From the NCBI RefSeq assembly GCF_018812025.1, contig NC_063045.1, forward strand, positions 16,913,046 through 16,977,045: 64,000 nucleotides of DNA. Reading direction: 5' to 3'. The translations under genes were made by a program, and so were the position numbers. The DNA is from Megalobrama amblycephala. Taxonomy: Eukaryota; Chordata; Actinopteri; Cypriniformes; Xenocyprididae. The notes below the pieces were generated by a model, which saw only the letters and a program-made list of their open reading frames with translations, had not been told where the DNA came from and made no database searches. This document shows, piece by piece, positions 35,171 through 45,400 of the stretch. Position 1 is the first letter of the stretch, and every line of letters starts with the position of its first letter.

Positions 35171-35475
35171 GTTGTTTTCTTTCTTGCATCTTTTTCCATC
35201 TGCAAGTCAAACTGTTGCACGATAACTAACTTCATCACTGCAACACACACCCCACACGGCATTGGTTCTGGCTCTTTTCACACTTATATTTTACAAGATT
35301 TATCCCATTAATGTTACTAGGATCTTGTACAAGGACCACATTTTCCAGCATTCTGCCTCTGGCTTGCATTCACGCAGAATGCTCTTATAATTTTCTGGAA
35401 CCAAAGTCCATTGTGAACACAGCCCTTATTTTCACCAGAACTTCGCACCATGTCTAGAACTGCATCTTTGGCTCA

Positions 35476-38400
35476 GGGGTTGGAACCCAATGTGCGGCTG
35501 CATCTCGCTGCGTACAAGGACTCCATGGGACTCGAACGCTTCATCCAACTCGCCATCCGCGTGAGTTCTCGTATGCAGTCGTGTCTCCTTGAGCACCAGG
35601 GCCAGTCATCTACCACCAACCTCCTCCGTCGGTCCGAACCCGTCAGCTCTCCAGAACCAGCCACCAAACCTATGCAGATTGATCACTCACGTCTCACCTC
35701 TAATGAAAGACAAAGAAGGCTGACCCTGAACTTGTGCTTATATTGTGGATCTCCGGGGCATGTCATCTCCACATGCCCAACCCGTCCTCCTCGGCCCGTG
35801 GTGGGTGCAATTTTTCCCTCCATTCAGAAAATGAAACCACTCACTACTATTGTAATCCTTACTGCTGCAAATACCTCTGTTCCAGTGGTGGCGCTCCTCG
35901 ACTCAGGGTCAGCAGGAAATTTCATCTCAGGCGCCCTCTGTCGACAACTCAAGCTCAAGATCTCCCTGTCTCCGGTTAACTATCAAATCCACTCCATCAC
36001 GGGCAAACCCCTGAGCTGTAAGAACATCTGTCATTGTGTGGGACCACTTCAACTCTGTGTCGGCATCCTGCATTCGGAAAAGATACATCTGCTGGTTCTG
36101 GAGGAGTCCACCGCTGACGTGGTTCTAGGGCACCCGTGGCTTGAACAACATAATCCCACCATCTCCTGGCGCACGGGCGAAGTCCTGAAGTGGGGTGACC
36201 ACTGCTTTCCAGATTGCTTCCCAGCGCTTCCTGTTCCGAAATCTCCACTCTCCAAGTCTCTTTCCATCAACGCCACATCCATTGAAAGCCCTGTAGAGAA
36301 GCGCTCCGTGGATGTTCCCCCGGACTACGCCCCCTTCAGTGATGTTTTCTGCCCGCAACGCGCCTCCAAGCTTCCTCCACACCGGCCATGGGACTGTGCC
36401 ATCGATCTGTTACCGGGTGAGCCAGTGCCCGGGGGACGTATCTACCCCTGTCAATACCGGAGGAGAAGGCCATGGAGGAATACATCAAAGAGGCCCTCGA
36501 ACAAGGTTACATCCGCCCGTCTACTTCCCCTGCTGCTTCAAGCTTCTTTTTGTGGCAAAGAAGGACGGAGGCTTGAGGCCCTGCATCGATTACCGTGCCC
36601 TCAACAAAATTACTGTCAAGTTTCGCTACCCACTTCCCCTCGTCCCAGCGGCCCTGGAACATCTCCGCGGTGCCACTGTGTTCACTAAGTTGGACCTCCG
36701 CAGCGCGTACAACCTCATCCGGATACGTGAGGGGGACGAGTGGAAGACCGCCTTTGTCACGCCCACCGGACACTACGAGTATCTCGTCATGCCGTATGGC
36801 CTGGTCAACGCCCCCTCCGTATTCCAGGATTTCATACACGAGGTGCTCCGGGAGTTTCTCCACAAGTTCGTACTGGTATATATTGATGACATCCTCATCT
36901 ACTCCCGGAGCTTGGCTGAACATCGCCACCACGTTGCGGAGGTCCTCCAGCGTTTACGGCAATTCCATCTCTTCCTCAAAGCTGAAAACTGCTCCTTCCA
37001 CCAGCCGTCTGTCCAGTTCCTGGGGTACATAATTGATCGCAGTGGCATCCGGATGGACGAGGGGAAGGTCTCCGCTATCCAGTCCTGGCCCACTCCATCA
37101 ACAATCAAAGAACTCCAACGCTTCCTAGGTTTCTCCAATTTCTACCGCCGGTTTATCAAGAATTACAGTACCATCGTCAGTCCACTCACCAACTTACTCC
37201 GTCACCAGCCCAAGTCTCTGTCCTGGTCCCAACAAGCCACCAACGCCTTCGAGACCCTTAAAAGAGCCTTCACCACTGCTCCCCTCCTCGTCCACCCTAA
37301 TCCAGATCTCCCATTCATCGTGGAAGTGGACGCCTCCACCACCGGAGTGGGAGCGGTCCTCTCACAGCAGCAGGGGACACCAAGTAGACTCCATCCATGC
37401 GCCTTCTTCTCCCGCAAGCTCAACCCGGCGGAGGTCAATTATGACATCGGTGACCGCGAACTCCTGGCCGTCAAGCTTGCCCTCGAGGAGTGGAGGCATT
37501 GGTTGGAGGGGGCTACTCATCCATTTCAAGTTCTCACTGATCATAAGAACCTTGAATATCTGAAGGCTGCCAAAAGACTCAACCCTCGCCAAGCCCGCTG
37601 GGCCATGTTTTTCTCAAGGTTCAATTTCTCCATCTCTTACCGCCCTGGTTCAAAGAATACCAAAGCTGATGCCCTGTCTCGCCTCCATTCCCCTGAGGAA
37701 AAGCCTGAAGATCCTGAAACAATCCTGCCGGAGTCCATTTTCGTGAACCCTATCCAGTGGTCCGAAGAAACCACGCCCTCCTCCAATGCCTCCACACGCA
37801 CTCCGCCGGGTTGCCCCCAAGGCTTGCAATACGTCACACGGGCACGTCGCACTCCACTCCTGCACAATACCCACTCTTCACTTGGCACTGGCCACCCGGG
37901 GGCCAATGAGACCCTCTCGTTGCTCAAACAACACTTCTGGTGGCCCAGCATGGCCAACGATGTCAGAAGGTACGTGCAGGGCTGCAGGGAGTGCGCCATC
38001 TCCAAGAGCCCACGCCATCTTCCCACCGGCAAGCTCCTTCCTCTGCCCGTTCCCGAGAGACCCTGGTCACACCTGGGAGTGGACTTCGTCACCGATCTCC
38101 CTGAGTCTGACGGTCACACGTGCATCCTGGTGGTGGTAGACCGCTTCTCAAAGTCCTGCCGTCTGATACCCCTGGAGGGTCTACCTACCGCCATGGCCAC
38201 TGCAGAATTGATGTTTAATCATGTTTTTCGTCATTATGGAATACCTGAAGACATAGTCTCCGACAGAGGACCCCAATTCGTCTCCCACGTCTGGAAGGCC
38301 TTCTTCTCCCTCCTGGGTGTGACCGTCAGCCTGTCATCTGGATACCATCCTCAGTCGAACGGGCAGACGGAACGGAAGATCCAGGAGATAGGCCGCTTCC

Positions 38401-39288
38401 TGCGTACCTTCTGTCACGGCCACCAGAACTCCTGGAACCAGTACCTGGGTTGGGCCGAGTACGCACAGAACTCCCTCCGCCAAGCCACAACTGGACTAAC
38501 ACCCTTCCAGTGCGTACTCGGCTACCAACCCCCACTGTTCCCCTGGGATGGGGAACCTTCCAACATTCCTGCAGTCGACTACTGGTTCCGGGAGAGCGAG
38601 AGGGTTTGGGACTCAGCTCACCACCAACTGCAGAGAGCCCTGCGCAGACGCAAGATGGCAACCGACCTTCGTCGCTCCGACGCTCCTGTCTATCAACCGG
38701 GGCAGAAGGTCTGGCTGTCCACCAGGGACATCAGGATGCGTCTGCCCTGCAAGAAGCTGAGTCCCCGCTTCATTGGCCCGTTCACCATCATCTGGCAGAT
38801 CAACCCCGTCACCTACCGTCTCCAACTCCCGGCACAGTACAGTAGAATCCATCCTACATTCCATGTATCCCTGCTAAAACCTCACCACCTTCTGTTGTTC
38901 CCTCCACAGAACCTGACGTGGCAGCCGCCGAGCCCCCCCTTCCACTCATCCTGGAGGACGGCACAGCTTACGTGGTTCACGAGATCCTGGATTCCCGGCG
39001 CCGTGGTGGTCAACTCGAATACCTAGTCGACTGGGAAGGCTATGGCCCCGAAGAACGCTCATGGGTTCCCAAGAATGATATCCTTGATCCTATCCTGTTA
39101 CAGACCTTCCACGCCAACCACCCAGACAGACTTGCCCCACGCCCTAGAGGAAGACCACCACGACGTCGGGGTCCGCGGCCCTCAGGAGCGGGCCGTGGGA
39201 GGGGGGTACTGTCACAGACACGTCAGGTTCCACCTCACTCCCTTACCCACGCACTCAATCACCAGCATACTGATCACCGCCACCTGTG
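35476..39288 (+). pseudogene. Broken gag-pol of the gypsy element
   Basis: The gag remnant has a CCHC knuckle (CLYCGSPGHVISTC, ~35733-35775), followed by a protease active site (LLDSGSAG, ~35890). Reverse transcriptase carries YIDD (~36879). RNase H, the integrase zinc region (~37860-38000) and the D,D,E residues (~38081, ~38260, ~38368) follow; the chromodomain covers ~38955-39110. The frame changes three times, each consistent with loss of one base: near 36448, 36548 and 38887. An apparent start codon at 35450 belongs to the duplicated host sequence, not to the element. It cannot make a complete polyprotein. Confidence 0.88.
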
Positions 39289-39665
39289 ACTCATCAGCAC
39301 TGCAATCACCACCACTACAAAACCACCACACTCACACACACTCACTGTCCGGTCTCGTTTGCACTACAACTCATGTATTCTTACCTTAAGGACTCCAAAC
39401 GCTATACTTACCTGCTCCAAGTTGTCTACTCCATCTCCCTCGTCTCCTGTTCTCCTCGTGTGCCTACCTACCTGTGAGTGTCTCAGCCATCACCTTCCAA
39501 CGCATCTCTCCATCTGCATCTGCAAGACAAAATCAGGACAGTATTATACTCTCTCCATTATTCAAGAACTGCATATCTGCTTACCATCACCCTGTGCTCT
39601 GCTGTTTGTGCAATAAAACTTACCTGGATTGCTTTTATCTCTGCCTCTGTGTCTCTGTCGTAACA
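39210..39665 (+). repeat. 3' LTR of the gypsy element
   Basis: Starts TGTCACAGAC just after the purine-rich tract (GGGAGGGGGG, ~39197-39206) and ends GTAACA, giving the usual TG...CA ends. AATAAA at 39612-39617 is its poly(A) signal. Length ~456 bp. Confidence 0.8.
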
Positions 39666-39684
39666 TTCAGGCATAGTACAGTGC

Positions 39685-39999
39685 TCAATCAACAAATGCA
39701 CAGATAAAAATATATGTTTTGAGTCTGTATTTGAATGTGGCTACTGTTGGAGCACACCTGATCTCTTCTGGAAGCTGGTTCCAGCTGCGGCTGGCGTAAC
39801 GGCTAAAAGCAGACTCTCCTTGCTTTGAGTGAACCCTTGGTATTTCTAAGTGACTTGATCCTGATGATCTGAGTGATCTGTTAGGTTTATATTCTATGAG
39901 CATATCTGCTATGTATTGAGGTCCTAGGCCATTGAGTGATTTATAAACAAGTAACCGTACTTTAAAATCAATTCTAAATGCAACTGGAAGCCAGTGCAA
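39685..39999 (-). pseudogene. L2-like LINE reverse-transcriptase C-terminal fragment
   Basis: A 104-residue open frame starts MHWLPVAFRIDFK and has the YKSLNGLGPQYI, SRSWNQLPEEIR and FKYRLKTY segments. These are the conserved tail that follows the catalytic domain in L2/CR1-type LINE proteins. The 5' catalytic part is missing, as expected for a 5'-truncated LINE copy. It lies head-on against the end of the gypsy element. Confidence 0.8.
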
Positions 40000-40083
40000 G
40001 GACCTGTGGACTGCTGTGATGTGTTAATGCTTTCTGGTTCTGCTCATTATATATCCGGTTCTGCTCATTATGGTTTGCTCATT

Positions 40084-40618
40084 ATATGAATAGTAAACTA
40101 TAAGTGTGAAAACTTACAAGTATACTTGCACTACACTAGTAGTTTACTGAGAGTACATTTTCAAAGTGTACTTTCATATACTAAAAATGTACTACTATTA
40201 AAATACACTGTAAATAGTGATTATAAGTGGCTCTTAAACAATGATTGGAGCGGTTAGGCCTCATTTTAGCCGGTTAGCTTTAGCGTGAGACCGGCGCGTG
40301 AGTTAGTTTTACTATTAAAATAGTAAACTACTAGTTTATAAGTTCACTTGTAGTACAGATGCAGTACAAATGAGAAACATAGTTAGTTGTGTACTTAAAG
40401 TTTACTGTTGTTACATTTATAGTACACTTAAACGTATACTTCGGTTGGGCCAAATTAGTCCCAAGCGGTATTAAAATACTTACAAGTTTACTATTAGTAC
40501 ATTTATACTAGTATACTTACTACATAAAGTATAGGCCTACTTAAAAAATATACTTGAACATTACTTAAGTATACTTGATAAAATGAACTTGAAGAATACT
40601 TATTTTTCGTAAGGGCGT
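40084..40618. mobile_element. AT-rich repeat rich in AGTATACTT words, with an insertion
   Basis: Many direct and inverse variants of TAGTACACTT, AGTATACTTA and AGTTTACTA. The right end resembles the terminal repeat of a common fish element (TTTTTCGTAAGGG, to ~40618), but no matching left end is present. It is interrupted by 100 bp identical to bzw1 intron 1 at 40209-40308. Confidence 0.5.
40209..40308 (+). repeat. 100-bp exact copy of bzw1 intron 1 sequence
   Basis: Identical over 100 bp to 42042-42141 in the same orientation. It is flanked by the 13-bp direct repeat TACTATTAAAATA (40193-40205 and 40310-40322), present once in the presumed target. Confidence 0.9.
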
Positions 40619-40638
40619 TCTGTTCAGGATGGTATTGT

Positions 40639-40870
40639 CTGTGCTGAGGTTTCTGTCCTAACTAGGTTTTATACTTATCGGTGTAGGTGGTTCCCATTGA
40701 GGATTTTGGGTAGGGTCTTAGTGTCTAGAGTGTAATGTGTGTCACTAAAGAGAGGAAATTCTGACCTCGTCTGTTAGTCTAAAAAGTTAAAGAATCAGAG
40801 AAGGTTCTTAAATCTGTTGAACTAATCCATTGAAATGGATATGGATTTCAAGTGCCTCACAACAGTGCTG
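40639..40870 (-). pseudogene. Relic of an astacin-type promoter and 5' UTR
   Basis: Aligns with 32110-32330 in the same orientation at roughly 75-80% by eye, including GGGTAGGGTCTTAGTGT, TGTGCTGAGGT and a TATAAA word (plus-strand TTTATA at 40668-40673). The coding exons that should lie to its left are absent; L2 and gypsy sequence is there instead. It suggests a lost tandem paralogue. Confidence 0.7.
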
Positions 40871-41660
40871 TCCACATCTGACACCGATTTATAGTTAGGC
40901 TATTCACGAGAAATATCTATGTTAATATATAAGATGGGCACTATCATCAGGCATGGATAAAAAGTTGAAAATTTCATTGAATTTTGAAAATATTCAAATG
41001 TAAAAAAATCATAAAGCATTTTTAAAAAAATTTTTATTGAAAATAAATAGTTTGTATTAGTGAGCTGGTATTACAACATGATGGGGTTTATTCTGCAATA
41101 ATGACAGGTAGACTCTAAATTATCCCACATAGGCTACATGGCTTATTACCGAAGAAATAAATTGAAATTAAACTCTTATTTGATTTATGAATCAAAATCA
41201 AATCAGTGTGAAAATCTTTCATATTTAGCATACGATATAAAATATAAATTACAAAATTTATATTGAGAAAATTACAATAATACAACATTTATATTGAGAA
41301 AATTACAATAATACAAAAATATGCAAATCAAAGCTTTGCGTGCTGACCCCATTGGACTGGATGCTTTTTATGGTTTGCCCTTGGCGATATAGAAATCACA
41401 CCCCTCATTACAATGGTATGACCAGTATTGGGTTTACGAATCACTGTCAGCTGGCCTAGGAGAGGTGATGTTTTTATGAACTTTCAAATATATAGTAACG
41501 CGAGGATATTTTTCGCTCTACGACAATTTTTAAGGTTTTTTTCTTTTTTAAATGACAAAACAATAGTTTTAAATGTATAATTAGCATTATTTTATTAATA
41601 AACCACCCCTCTAACCCCCCGCACTCCCCTGTAATGGACGGATCCATTGCTTTTCTCACG
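40871..41660. other. No gene; AT-rich upstream flank of bzw1
   Basis: Contains a short local duplication (TTTATATTGAGAAAATTACAA at ~41258 and ~41288). No promoter element is clear until ~41670. Confidence 0.5.
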
Positions 41661-41669
41661 TTCTTCTTC

Positions 41670-41681
41670 TGCGCAGGCGCA
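41670..41681. promoter_or_regulatory. bzw1: NRF1-like site at the bzw1 promoter
   Basis: TGCGCAGGCGCA closely fits the palindromic NRF1 consensus, common in TATA-less housekeeping promoters. It lies just upstream of the apparent noncoding first exon. The start site is inferred, not seen. Confidence 0.5.
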
Positions 41682-41682
41682 G

Positions 41683-41787
41683 CAGCCTCTTGCCATCCGG
41701 GAGGGTTTTGTGTGTTGAGTTTGGACCTGCTATTGTCTTGCTTTGTTCTTGGTTTCAAAAAGCCGTTTTTTATCTGAATTCATTTCG
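41683..41787 (+). other. bzw1: bzw1 noncoding exon 1 (5' UTR)
   Basis: Ends at a strong donor (GTAAGCC at 41788). The next exon begins after TTTTCGTAG at 42488, nine bases before the ATG. The 5' limit is a guess. Confidence 0.55.
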
Positions 41788-42496
41788 GTAAGCCTTCCGT
41801 ATATTTTATATACCTATAATAGGTGTATACAGTTTGATCTTGAGGTGTTGTATATCTGTGTTTTAAAAGGATGGCCGTTTTTTGAGGGGCTCACGTTTAT
41901 GATCAGCTGTTTAAATCATGATGGCGGAGCTCGCGACATCATAGCAATTAAATTTAAACAATAATACCTCTTAGTAGTTTCATTTTTTTCATGTTAGTTT
42001 TGTAAAATATTGGCATTGCTCTCGGCTGGATTTGAAATACTTGTAAATAGTGATTATAAGTGGCTCTTAAACAATGATTGGAGCGGTTAGGCCTCATTTT
42101 AGCCGGTTAGCTTTAGCGTGAGACCGGCGCGTGAGTTAGTTCGTTCAGCCCTGAACAATTATACATAAACGCTTTTAATACTTTTATACAGCAACATATC
42201 CATATACAAGTACGAATTGAATTTTATCGGAGTACTAATAAACTGTTTAATTTGCTCACGAGATAACACAACTTATGCTTACACGTTGTATTAATTACTT
42301 CAGGTTTAACTGGAACTAAATAAACCAGTTTATTATTAAAGGTTTAAATCGCTTATAGAGTATTAACGGTATTAACGCATTTTCTATTGGAATCTTATCG
42401 ATGTGCTTTGGAAATGTCCTGCCACATGTACATGTGGTGTCTTTGCGCTCTTCATTGAAATGTTCTCTAATATTGTTCTTTTCGTAGGTGTCTTTT

Positions 42497-45400
42497 ATGA
42501 ATAATCAAAAGCAGCAAAAGCCAACGCTTACCGGCCAGCGTTTTAAAACTAGGAAAAGAGGTAAGTAGCCTAAGACCAGGGGCTTTCAAACTGGGGTCCG
42601 GGGGGGCAGTGATGGAGTACTAAGCGGTCAGTAGAAAAATTCAGAGAAAACGAATTTTTTTACTAATAAGATAATATATTTTAATGAGACTCAACTAACT
42701 AAATACTTTTTAGTAAAAAAGTGATTTAATTAAGTTGGTTTAGAGGCAGTTTACACAACACCGTTTTCAACTAAAAACTGCTTTTTGGCCGTTCATGTAC
42801 ACAGCAATTTTCAAAAGGGTCTTTATATGTGTATAGCTGCCTTTTAAATTTTAGGATGGGGTTTTCTTCACAAGAAGATCATATTTGGGGGTCCATGGCA
42901 TCTAACAGATTTAAAACCCCTGGCCTAAGGAGCTTCCTTGTTTAAAAAAAAAAAACACACACACTAAAAATGCCACCCATTTTAAAACTCTCATTTCCCC
43001 GCAGATGAAAAGGAGAGATTTGACCCTACTCAGTTTCAAGAAAGTATTGTTCAAGGCTTGAACCAAACTGGCACTGATTTGGAAGCGGTTGCAAAGTTCC
43101 TTGATGCCTCTGGCGCCAAGCTCGACTACCGCCGGTATGCTGAGACACTCTTCGACATCCTGGTGGCTGGAGGAATGCTGGGTAAGCAATCATTTATGAC
43201 CATGGAATTGAAATAAACAATCTTCATTCAATCATATTTATTTTTTATTATCCCCTCCCCCCCCCAGCCCCAGGAGGGACTCTGTCTGATGACTTGACCC
43301 GTACCGAGTACTGCCTCTTCACGGCAAGTGAAGACCTGGAGACCATGCAGGCGTACGCTCAGGTATTTAGTTTTATACTGCCTGACTGGCAAATAGTCTC
43401 ATGTTTCAGAGCTTGTTCTGAATTAATGTCACCTTGACTGATATAAATGGTACTTTTTGGCTGCTTCTTTACATTTTCAACACATTCACCTTGCGTCATA
43501 GGTTTTTAACAAGCTGATCAGGCGTTACAAGTACCTGGAGAAAGGGTTTGAAGAGGAGATTAAGAAGGTAAGCAAAATTTTTGAACTAAGGTTTATAGCG
43601 AATTTGTTAGTCAAACAAAGATGGTGTCATTGTGCATCTGGAAAGTCCCATAATGTCTTTTTCTTTTTCACAGCTGCTGCTGTTTTTAAAAGGGTTCACA
43701 GAGTCTGAGAGGAATAAATTGGCCATGCTTACCGGAATCCTGCTGGCCAATGGCAATATATCAGCCTCCATCCTGAGCAGCCTCTTTAATGAGAACTTGG
43801 TCAAGGAAGGTAATGACACTTTTCAACGGCAGGATGTTCTGAGTGAAGAATTTGTAAACTAACTCGTGGTCTGGATTTTATTGCAGGTGTGTCTGCCGCC
43901 TTCGCTGTGAAACTCTTCAAATCTTGGATCAACGAAAAAGACATCAACTCAGTTGCTGCTAGCCTGCGTAAAGTTGGCATGGACAACAGGCTGATGGTAA
44001 ATATCTGCAGACTCAACACTAAAATTCAAGGAAAAGGAAGTTCATGTTAATGCATTAATGTTTAACTAATGAACCTTATTGTAAAGTGTTACCAAAATTA
44101 TTTTCCACTTTGGCTGCCCTTTTTTGTGTAAAATCTGTACCCGACCCAAATCACTTCTTACTCAAAAATTTGCATAAATAAAATTTAAATTGCATAAATT
44201 TAAAAAAAAAAAAAACGGCCCGAGACACCCAATAAAAATTAGACCAGATTCTGACCCGATGGCTTTTTTTTTTTTTTTTTCTTCCTTCCCTCAAAACCAG
44301 CTGTACCCCCAATGTAAAAAGCAGCATCGCTTGACAAAGATGAAAATCAAAGATGGCAAATAAAACACCAGAGCAGGTATAGATTTAAAAGTATGCCTGT
44401 CTTCATTCCTTACTTGTAGATTTAAATTCATGGTCCAGTCCTTAGCTACGTTTGTTAACCTATATGTTGCCAGACAAATCAGCACATACTTTGTGCGCAA
44501 ATGTAAAAGAGAATGTTTTACAAGGATTTTCACAAATTGTTTGAGGGAACACATGAAAATATACAGTTATGGTTTAATTTATTAGATTTATAGTTAATTT
44601 TGGCATCAACTGCATTTAGATGGGTTTTCTGTAATCAATATCTGGCAATGTGTTTTTTTTGTTTGTTTGTTTTTTTCCACTTGGGCAAGCAATTCCAGTA
44701 GATAAATGGCTCATAAGCTTTGTTGCACCTCAAATGACAAAGAAATTGATGATTAATATTAAAAAGCAAATCCCAGCACTAATAGTGCGTGCCGCTGCTG
44801 TCCAGTATCCTGGGGGGTTTGGTAATTTCCACAAGCACGGTTTGACTTAAATATGGGGATAACTTTGTCATAGGATTACTTAAAAGGGTGGTTGATTGAC
44901 TTCACTTAACTTTAGTTGGTGTGAAATGTTGCTCTTAGAGCATAGTATCTGCATCTGGAGATTTTCTTTTAAAGAATTCTGCTGGTAGGGACTACAACGA
45001 GCCTTTTCCCAGGTTGGTGACATCACTAACCCTAAAATTTACATAAACCCTGCCCCTGAGAACATGCAACAAAGGGGGTGAGGCCATGTTGTGCTGCTTT
45101 AGAGAAGTGGATGTGTTGTTGCCATGCTGTCATTTTATGCCGGACTGCTTCACAAACGATGCTGAATTCAACACTCCACAGACACCAGAGACTTGTATTA
45201 CATATTGTAAAAATGTTTTTTTTTTTTTTTTTAAATAAAAAAAAAATTGTTCAATGCCTGAAACAAATAATGGAAGTTGGGATATATTAAAATAATTTGG
45301 GTCTTCTTGGGTCCATTCAGTAAAAACGTTTATTTTAAATTACCCGAGAATCAAAGCTACTAATATCAGACCCGTGTCCGAAGTTGGACCTCTGGTTTCA

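Larger units (their letters stand above)
32546..35475. repeat. Direct duplication, copy B (~2.93 kb)
   Basis: Near-identical to 27375-30309. It ends where the shared sequence GCATCTTTGGCTCA meets gag sequence of the gypsy element. The left edge cannot be fixed because copy A begins at the gap. Internal differences include short indels in the GATCATCC-type repeat near 33235-33270. Confidence 0.95.
35476..39665 (+). mobile_element. 5'-truncated Ty3/gypsy chromodomain retrotransposon
   Basis: Order: partial gag, CCHC zinc knuckle, aspartic protease, reverse transcriptase, RNase H, integrase, chromodomain, purine-rich tract, one LTR. The order and the chromodomain place it in the chromovirus branch of Ty3/gypsy. 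The 5' LTR and the start of gag are missing: the element begins abruptly inside gag at the end of copy B. Only one LTR remains, so no LTR comparison or target duplication is possible. Base composition is much more GC-rich than its surroundings. Confidence 0.93.

Noticed and set aside
36507..38661. Several antisense and alternative-frame ORFs of 70-150 codons
   Set aside because: They are shadows of the GC-rich gypsy pol gene, whose own frame carries all RT, RNase H and integrase motifs.
42911..44019. Minus-strand frames over bzw1 exons
   Set aside because: They are antisense shadows of coding exons with correct plus-strand splice sites.
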